Below are positions 31,794 through 36,375 of a stretch of DNA of 36,375 bases, piece after piece. Position numbers and translations under genes: made by a program. Under the pieces are notes generated by a model. The model was not told the origin of the DNA and ran no database searches. It was given only the letters and a program-made list of their open reading frames with translations. Each line of letters begins with the position of its first letter. Position 1 is the stretch's first letter. The stretch is from Bacillota bacterium (GTDB lineage: Bacteria > Bacillota > Bacilli > Alicyclobacillales > SLC66). The DNA lies in contig JAJZCB010000034.1 of assembly GCA_021846285.1 (NCBI GenBank), positions 1 through 36,375 of the forward strand, in the 5' to 3' direction.

Positions 31794-33251
31794 ATGCCTG
31801 ATCAATCACAAACACCACTCTTTACAGCCCTGCGTAGACACGCGGACGGCAACCCGATTCAGTTTCATATACCTGGCCACAAAACTGGACTCGCGATGGA
31901 TCCTGAATTTCGCCGATACATGGGCGACAGGGCATTGGCCATCGATCTGATCAACATTGGACCGCTGGATGACTTGCACCATCCGACCGGGATTATCGAT
32001 GAGGCTCAAAAACTGGCCGCAAAGGCGTTTGGCGCTGACGCTACATTTTTTTCCGTACAGGGCACAAGTGGCGCCATCATGGCCATGATCATGTCGGTAG
32101 TCGGACCAGGCGATGAAATTCTTGTTCCTCGAAACATCCACACATCGGTCCTCTCTGCTATCATCCTGTCGGGCGCCCGACCGTATTTTCTTCAACCCGA
32201 GGTGGATCTGTATCTGGGAATCGCACATGGTGTGCGGGTGGAGACGGTGGCGGCTGGACTCGAGAAGCATCCCGGCGTGAAGGCGGTACTGCTCATCAAT
32301 CCCACCTATTTTGGCGTCGCCACTGATTTGCGAACCATTGTAAGCCTGGCGCATCAAAAGGGCGTCGTAGTTATGGTCGATGAGGCTCACGGCGCGCACA
32401 CGCACTTTCACGAACAGTTGCCGCCATCGGCCATGTCGGCCGGTTGTGATCTGGCGGCGACCAGCGTCCACAAATTGGGCGGCTCCCTGACGCAGAGTTC
32501 TGTGTTGAATGTCCGTGAGGGATTGGTGCGGGCGGGCCATGTGCATTCCATCCTATCGCTGCTGACGACCACTTCTACGTCGTATCTTCTGCTGGCTTCG
32601 CTTGACGCTGCCCGCAGGCAACTGGCCATGCACGGCAGAGATCTGCTCACAAGGGCGATGGCCCTTGCCGGGCAAGCTCGCCAACGCCTCAATGGCATTC
32701 CAGGGATCTACTGTTTTGGCGAGGAGATTTTGCACTCGTCGGCCACTCATGCGTTTGATCCGCTAAAGCTCACGATTCGAGTGGTGGATATAGGGTTGTC
32801 AGGTCATGATGTCGAGACATTGCTGCGCGAAAAATACAATATCGAAGTGGAACTCTCTGATTTGTACAACGTTCTATGCATCGTTTCTACGGGCGACACC
32901 GTAGAGACGATTGATCAGCTAGTCAATGCGATTGCGGACATTGCCAACAAGGCTCATCCTGACAGGGCCCATAAACCGGTCATTGTGGTTCCGTCGACGC
33001 CTGTATTGGCCATGAATCCGCGGGATGCATTCTATGCGGACACCGTGGTGGTTTCGCTTCGGGATGCCGTCGGGCGGGTGATTGCGGACGTCATAAAAGT
33101 TTATCCTCCGGGAATTCCCGTCCTGTTGCCCGGTGAAATCGTTACGCTGGACAATGTGCAGTACATCGAGGAGAATTTGCGCGCTGGACTGCCAGTTCAG
33201 GGTCCAGACGACCCAACCATTCAGACGGTTCGCGTGGTCAAAGAATTGTAG
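31794..33251 (+). CDS. Orn/Lys/Arg decarboxylase (SpeA/YaaO-like)
   Basis: PLP-dependent basic amino acid decarboxylase of fold type I, 485 residues. This is the short Gram-positive form without the N-terminal response-regulator-like domain. Motifs are FHIPGHKTG near the N-terminus, SVQGTSGAIMAMI, NPTYFG, VMVDEAHGAHTHFH and the PLP lysine in SVHKLGGSLTQSS. Products would be agmatine, cadaverine or putrescine, depending on substrate, which sequence alone does not settle. The start ATG follows AAGGATG. The next features are a promoter and a riboswitch, so the gene probably ends its own transcript. Confidence 0.92.
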   Translation: MPDQSQTPLFTALRRHADGNPIQFHIPGHKTGLAMDPEFRRYMGDRALAIDLINIGPLDDLHHPTGIIDEAQKLAAKAFGADATFFSVQGTSGAIMAMIMSVVGPGDEILVPRNIHTSVLSAIILSGARPYFLQPEVDLYLGIAHGVRVETVAAGLEKHPGVKAVLLINPTYFGVATDLRTIVSLAHQKGVVVMVDEAHGAHTHFHEQLPPSAMSAGCDLAATSVHKLGGSLTQSSVLNVREGLVRAGHVHSILSLLTTTSTSYLLLASLDAARRQLAMHGRDLLTRAMALAGQARQRLNGIPGIYCFGEEILHSSATHAFDPLKLTIRVVDIGLSGHDVETLLREKYNIEVELSDLYNVLCIVSTGDTVETIDQLVNAIADIANKAHPDRAHKPVIVVPSTPVLAMNPRDAFYADTVVVSLRDAVGRVIADVIKVYPPGIPVLLPGEIVTLDNVQYIEENLRAGLPVQGPDDPTIQTVRVVKEL

Positions 33252-33276
33252 GGATTCCCATGGCAAGGATTACAGG

Positions 33277-33306
33277 CTGACAGGGAGAGGGTTTGTCCGT
33301 TATAGT
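33277..33306 (+). promoter_or_regulatory. Candidate sigma-A promoter of the riboswitch-controlled gene
   Basis: CTGACA (33277-33282), 18 bases and TATAGT (33301-33306). It would start transcription near 33313, about a dozen bases before the aptamer. Confidence 0.55.
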
Positions 33307-33324
33307 CGACAGAGATATCACATA

Positions 33325-33429
33325 GCCGAATCGCGTAAGCGTACGGAGGAACCAGGTCAGCTTTGGGGTGAACTCCAGAAAGTGGAGCGGGCAACCTTCG
33401 CCCGAACCCGTCAGCTAACTCCGGAGGCG
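33325..33429 (+). promoter_or_regulatory. Cyclic-di-AMP riboswitch (ydaO-yuaA type)
   Basis: The conserved elements of the ydaO aptamer occur in order: AATCGCGTAAGC (33329-33340), GGAGGAACC (33345-33353), TTGGGGTGAA (33363-33372), a variable GTGGAGCGGGC stem, and the diagnostic CCGAACCCGTCAGCTAAC (33402-33419). The class binds c-di-AMP and usually turns genes off when the ligand is abundant. It ends a few bases before the ribosome binding site (33431), and no terminator follows. Control is therefore probably at translation initiation, possibly through the self-complementary CTCCGGAG next to the ribosome binding site. Confidence 0.92.
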
Positions 33430-33441
33430 CGGGAGGAAATA

Positions 33442-34239
33442 ATGAAACATATTCTGTCTTCGCCTGTTGCGACATTCGTCGCAGGATTGGCTGCTTCTGC
33501 AGCAAGCATACTTGTGCCGTCCGTGAACGCGTTCGCCGCCACATTGCCGCCAGCCCCCTACACTGTCCGAGCGGGAGACACCGTCTATAAACTGGCGGAT
33601 ATGGCGAATGTGGGGATTCCTGATTTTTGCAGTGTCAACCATCTGTCGACATCGTCGACAATTTCGGTGGGTGAACAGGTGGCGATGCCGTTTCTCTATC
33701 GAGTGGACTCTGGAGATTCTCTGTGGTACATTGCCCGCAAGTATAATACAACTGTGGCTGCCACTGAGCAGTTGAACGGACTGTCATCCAATCTCATTCG
33801 CCCCAATCAAACCCTTCTTCTTGCGCGTGGCAGCGTAGGCGCCGCCACATGGGGGAACGCAGCCTCTCCGCGCCTGCTGGCTGGCGCGGCAACCACAATG
33901 GCGGCTGCCGGCAACAGCCGCCGCGCAGTGTTAACTATGATGGCCACGTCATACGACGCCTCAGTCGCTTCCAATGGACCTTGGGGCGCCGTGAATTACT
34001 TCGGCCAGCCACTGCAATTTGGCGATGTGGCTGTCGATCCGTCCGTGATTCCTCTGGGCACTCGGCTGTTCATTTCCGGATACAATGATCCGGCATTGCC
34101 CAAGGGTGGATTTTATGCGATCGCCAATGATGTGGGTGGATCCATTCACGGCGATCGCATCGACATTTTTCTCCCGACCGCGTCACAGGCGGACCAATTT
34201 GGTATGGAACACGTCCATGTTCAGGTCGTTTCCCGCTGA
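33442..34239 (+). CDS. Secreted protein with two LysM domains and a 3D domain, c-di-AMP controlled
   Basis: A 265-residue exported wall-remodelling protein. The signal peptide is MKHILSSPVATFVAGLAASA ... AFA. LysM 1 is YTVRAGDTVYKLADMANVGI and LysM 2 is YRVDSGDSLWYIARKYNTTV. A C-terminal 3D domain follows (AVDPSVIPLGTRLFI ... AIANDVGGSIHGDRIDIFLP) with the key aspartates intact, giving a YocH-like architecture. ATG 33442 follows GGGAGGA directly after the riboswitch. An open frame reaching back to 33133 is only chance read-through of the riboswitch. The riboswitch implies wall turnover is tuned to osmotic or potassium status via c-di-AMP. Confidence 0.93.
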   Translation: MKHILSSPVATFVAGLAASAASILVPSVNAFAATLPPAPYTVRAGDTVYKLADMANVGIPDFCSVNHLSTSSTISVGEQVAMPFLYRVDSGDSLWYIARKYNTTVAATEQLNGLSSNLIRPNQTLLLARGSVGAATWGNAASPRLLAGAATTMAAAGNSRRAVLTMMATSYDASVASNGPWGAVNYFGQPLQFGDVAVDPSVIPLGTRLFISGYNDPALPKGGFYAIANDVGGSIHGDRIDIFLPTASQADQFGMEHVHVQVVSR

Positions 34240-34361
34240 ATGTTTCCCGGCTGTCTGTGTATTGTTCATCTGTGATGACCTGCAGTCCATAATTCGGTAT
34301 ACTGGATGTGCGCCATAGCGACGCGGATACAGTTTGGCACTGAGAGGTAAGGAGGCGGATC

Positions 34362-34847
34362 ATGGGCTTGCTGGCAGGACAAGCTGCGCCGGACTTTACG
34401 CTAAAGGCGACCGGGGATCAGACAGAAGTGCATCTTGCAGGGTTGCTGGGACTGCCTGTGGTGCTGTTCTTCTACCCGAAGGACGACACACCCGGCTGAA
34501 CCAAAGAGGCCAACGAGTTTCAGGCTCTGCACGATGAGTATGAAAAACTCGGCGCCAAGGTGCTAGGGCTTAGCACCGACAGTATCGAATCACACCAGAA
34601 ATTCGTCAGGAAATATGGACTCACCATGCCTTTGCTGTCAGATCCAGACGCTGTGGTTTGCCAACAGTACGGCGTCTACAAAAAGAAGAGCATGTATGGA
34701 AAGACGTATATGGGTATTGAACGCACAACGTTCGTGATTGATCAGCAGGGACTGATCAAGAGAGTGTATCCGAAGGTTAAGGTGGAAGGTCACGCGGCGC
34801 AGGTGCTTGCCGACCTGAAAGAATCACTCTGGATCGAACCTGTTTAA
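34362..34847 (+). CDS. BCP/PrxQ-type peroxiredoxin with UGA at the catalytic position (probable selenoprotein)
   Basis: Thiol-peroxidase-family gene of 161 codons, the normal length. ATG 34362 has an excellent ribosome binding site, TAAGGAGG. The reading frame is intact and conserved end to end except for TGA at 34497-34499 (codon 46). The context is YPKDDTPG-UGA-TKEANEF, so UGA stands exactly at the peroxidatic cysteine. Other catalytic residues are kept (Pro39, Thr43, Arg121 in GIERTTFVID). The usual resolving Cys five residues later is Asn51, and the only other cysteine is Cys100. Selenocysteine insertion is the most economical reading because known peroxiredoxin selenoproteins carry Sec at this site. 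A nonsense mutation or a base error is the alternative. Stem-loops that could act as SECIS follow the UGA. Confidence 0.8.
34505..34551 (+). promoter_or_regulatory. Candidate bacterial SECIS structures downstream of the UGA
   Basis: Two mutually exclusive hairpins are visible. Short form: AGAGGCC (34505-34511, one bulged G) with GGCTCT (34523-34528) and an 11-base loop. Long form: CGAGTTT (34514-34520) with AAACTCG (34545-34551), inner GCTC (34524-34527) with GAGT (34536-34539), and apical loop TGCACGAT. The long form places the loop 28 bases after the UGA with G at its second position, as in typical bacterial SECIS elements. Pairing was checked by eye only. Confidence 0.4.
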
Positions 34848-34851
34848 ATCG

Positions 34852-34896
34852 CAACTCCCAAGACGAAACTGATAGCAGTTCCGTTCGAGGGAGTTG
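34852..34896 (+). promoter_or_regulatory. Stem-loop that can cover the next gene's ribosome binding site
   Basis: CAACTCCC (34852-34859) is complementary to GGGAGTTG (34889-34896), which contains most of the GAGGGAG ribosome binding site of the following gene. An inner hairpin AACTG-ATAG-CAGTT (34867-34880) stacks inside. The structure would lower initiation or couple it to upstream translation. Confidence 0.45.
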
Positions 34897-34902
34897 TCTG
34901 TT

Positions 34903-35163
34903 TTGCGAAAGATTGGACTGCTTTTTGCTCTGGGTATGGGGGCCTACGTGTTGGCCATGACACCTCGACCGCTGTTGAACCGCGCCAGCACAGATTTCGG
35001 CGACTGGATTTCGCTGCAGGAGGAACATGTGGCGCACTTTGTCCTGTCCCATCCAACGTGGCGTCAGGAGTTGCGCGATGTTGCCCTGTTTCAGGGCAGT
35101 ATAGAACGACAGGTGACATCATGGATTGCTGAACAGTCACACGCAACGGCGTCAAGGCCCTGA
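34903..35163 (+). CDS. Small membrane-anchored or secreted protein, unknown function
   Basis: An 86-residue protein that I do not recognise. The N-terminus (RKIGLLFALGMGAYVLAM) is a signal anchor or uncleaved signal peptide. The rest is soluble and helical, with several Trp and His residues (GDWISLQEEHVAHFVLSHPTW) and no motif I can name. GGGAG lies 9 bases before TTG 34903. TTG 34894 is in frame but sits inside the ribosome binding site. It lies between the peroxiredoxin and the Fe-S carrier. Confidence 0.6.
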   Translation: MRKIGLLFALGMGAYVLAMTPRPLLNRASTDFGDWISLQEEHVAHFVLSHPTWRQELRDVALFQGSIERQVTSWIAEQSHATASRP

Positions 35164-35288
35164 CTGGAGCATGCGACCTGTGCTGCGGTGTATGGACTGG
35201 AATGCGGTTGCGCCGAAGACGGGCGGTCGATGGTGGACCTCCCGCTGAACTCGGTGTACAATACTAGAGAGAACTGAAGAGAGGGGCT

Positions 35289-35648
35289 GTGCGCAAGATG
35301 GTCACCCTGACTGACGGAGCAGCGAACAAAGTCAAAGATCTTCTATCTGAGAGAGACGCGGGTATGGGACTCAGGATATTTATCAAACCAGGCGGCTGTT
35401 CAGGGTTCAGCTATGGAATGGCGCTGGACGTTCAGAAGGATTCTGACCGGGTGCTTACGCATCACGGCATTCAGGTACTGGTGGACGAGGAAAGTGTGCC
35501 GTATGTGGAAGGCTCGGAAGTCGATTATGTGGAGGGGCTTACTGGAAGCGGGTTTAAAATCTACAACCCCAATGCAGTGTCAACCTGCGGTTGCGGATCC
35601 AGTTTTCGCACCAAGGACGCCGCGGGTGTTCCGGGGAGCTGTTCATAA
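35289..35648 (+). CDS. A-type iron-sulfur carrier (HesB/IscA/ErpA family)
   Basis: A 119-residue Fe-S cluster carrier that passes clusters from the assembly scaffold to target proteins. The three conserved cysteines are in GGCSGFSYGMAL and STCGCGSSF (the CxC pair), in the family arrangement. The tail after CGCG is about ten residues longer than usual (RTKDAAGVPGSCS). GTG 35289 opens MRKMVTLTDGAANKV. ATG 35298 is an alternative and has better spacing to GAGGGG. The stop codon lies inside a stem-loop shared with the convergent DedA gene. Confidence 0.9.
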   Translation: MRKMVTLTDGAANKVKDLLSERDAGMGLRIFIKPGGCSGFSYGMALDVQKDSDRVLTHHGIQVLVDEESVPYVEGSEVDYVEGLTGSGFKIYNPNAVSTCGCGSSFRTKDAAGVPGSCS

Positions 35649-35662
35649 CAGATACCCCGGAA
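35629..35662. terminator. Stem-loop overlapping the Fe-S carrier stop codon (bidirectional terminator?)
   Basis: TTCCGGGG (35629-35636) pairs with CCCCGGAA (35655-35662), and inner CTGTT/AACAG closes a CAT loop. It lies between convergent genes and contains the TAA stop. No clear U-run is present on either strand. Confidence 0.55.
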
Positions 35663-35689
35663 ATACGGCCATCTCTGCTCCCCAATGAA

Positions 35690-36292
35690 CTACTGGCGGC
35701 TGGACTGGCGATTGCGGGTCCAGAACCAAACCAGGGCTGCAACCAGTAAGGCGGCAAAGATGTAGGTGAACGTTGTGGAGTGCGCGTCGATCGACTCCCA
35801 GTGTCGGCCCAGTTGAAACCCGAGGAGGGTCAATACGTATACCCACGGTATGCTGCCAATGGTCGTATAGAGCAGGAATTTTCCCCATTTCATATTGGCG
35901 ATCCCGGCCGGAAGCGAAATGAATGTCCGGATGGCGGGCAGCACGCGGGCGATTAATACAGCCCATGCGCCATATCGCGCAAACCATCGTTCAGCCGCGG
36001 TGAAATGTTTCTCCGAGAACAGGATATACTTACCGTATCGTCTGAGAAGCGGACGACCGCCTCGACTCCCGACATAGTACGCGAGCATGGAACCGACCAT
36101 GTTGCCAGCCACACCAGCGAACACGGCGGCGGTGAAGCCGATATTGCCTTGGTATGCTTCAAAACCCGCAAACGTCATGATCAGTTCGCTAGGCAAAGGG
36201 ATGCAGGCGCTTTCCAGCACCATGGAAAGGAAAACGGCTGCGATGCCATAATGGCGAATGGCATGTTCGAGACTCAAAGCAAGACCGTGCAA
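35690..36292 (-). CDS. DedA family (SNARE-associated) membrane protein
   Basis: A 200-residue DedA-superfamily membrane protein, the second in this window and more typical than the first. The signature is LESACIPLPSELIMTFAGF, then GNMVGSMLAYYVGSRGGRPLLRRYGKY, and ARVLPAIRTFISLPAGIANMKWGKF with the conserved Arg residues. Four to five membrane segments are seen. The family includes undecaprenyl-phosphate and phospholipid translocases. The start is TTG 36292, with GGAAGG about 9 bases upstream. It is convergent with the Fe-S carrier gene. Confidence 0.92.
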   Translation of the reverse strand: MHGLALSLEHAIRHYGIAAVFLSMVLESACIPLPSELIMTFAGFEAYQGNIGFTAAVFAGVAGNMVGSMLAYYVGSRGGRPLLRRYGKYILFSEKHFTAAERWFARYGAWAVLIARVLPAIRTFISLPAGIANMKWGKFLLYTTIGSIPWVYVLTLLGFQLGRHWESIDAHSTTFTYIFAALLVAALVWFWTRNRQSSRQ

Positions 36293-36375
36293 TGGGCGTC
36301 ACCTTCCGTAGCGTATGGAAAATTAGAGTAACCATTTTAGTATACAGGGTTATGAACTGGGAGTCTACTTGTCCG

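Noticed and set aside
33133-33441. N-terminal extension of the second LysM-3D protein
   Set aside because: The extension translates the end of the decarboxylase gene and the riboswitch. The true ATG has GGGAGGA and a signal peptide directly after it.
34560-34847. Peroxiredoxin fragment as a separate short gene
   Set aside because: It starts in mid-domain with no ribosome binding site. The conserved N-terminal half is in the same frame upstream of the single UGA, with a strong ribosome binding site.

Overview
The window reads as a chromosomal segment of a moderately GC-rich Firmicute of the Bacillales. An Alicyclobacillaceae-like acidophile is my best guess, from the gene families rather than from any rRNA or search. 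Supporting families are YwhD, the YmfF/YmfH peptidase pair, MurT/GatD, an MtnE-like aminotransferase, the fused mutase IcmF, strong GGAGG ribosome binding sites, sigma-A promoters and a ydaO-type (c-di-AMP) riboswitch. GTG and TTG starts are frequent. I saw no tRNA, rRNA, CRISPR array, phage gene or intact insertion sequence.

Layout. 1-2976: acyl-CoA degradation (thiolase cut by the window edge, acyl-CoA dehydrogenase). 2973-3188: a gene-free stretch built of nested inverted repeats. 3190-4748: a secreted LysM-3D wall protein (-) and a membrane-anchored coiled-coil protein (+). 4890-8923: a TetR regulator with a candidate operator at its own transcription start, then icmF. 8924-9320: an unusual non-coding stretch with a 19-bp inverted repeat and four tandem 30-bp hairpin units. 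9321-11556: uppP and an MFS transporter, separated by a terminator that lies just before the MFS ribosome binding site. 11651-12460: a 7Fe ferredoxin and a small zinc-finger-like protein. 12633-16966: ymfF, ymfH, an RluC/D-type pseudouridine synthase and tcdA. 17092-19371: an internally deleted SDR remnant, murT and gatD. 19387-24131: an MBL hydrolase, ftsW, a small membrane protein, a DedA protein and rodA. 24232-27859: glnA with a GlnR-like box, nfo and an mtnE-like aminotransferase. 27848-30950: three secreted or lipidated proteins on the minus strand. 31117-34239: ywhD, an Orn/Lys/Arg decarboxylase, then the riboswitch and a second LysM-3D protein. 34362-36292: a peroxiredoxin with UGA at its catalytic position, a small secreted protein, an A-type Fe-S carrier and a DedA protein (-).

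Functional themes are acyl-CoA and branched-chain metabolism (thiolase, FadE-like, TetR, IcmF), wall synthesis and remodelling (UppP, MurT/GatD, FtsW, RodA, two LysM-3D proteins, a SpoIID-domain protein), nitrogen and amino-acid metabolism (GlnA, MtnE-like, decarboxylase) and redox or Fe-S biology.

The most striking observation is the BCP/PrxQ-type peroxiredoxin at 34362-34847. Its only disruption is an in-frame TGA exactly at the peroxidatic cysteine (codon 46), and the usual resolving cysteine is absent. This is the pattern expected of a selenoprotein. Other points of interest are the SDR deletion remnant directly in front of murT, the tandem hairpin array after icmF, the c-di-AMP riboswitch in front of a wall hydrolase, and an actinobacterial-looking type I-beta glutamine synthetase behind a Firmicute-style GlnR box.
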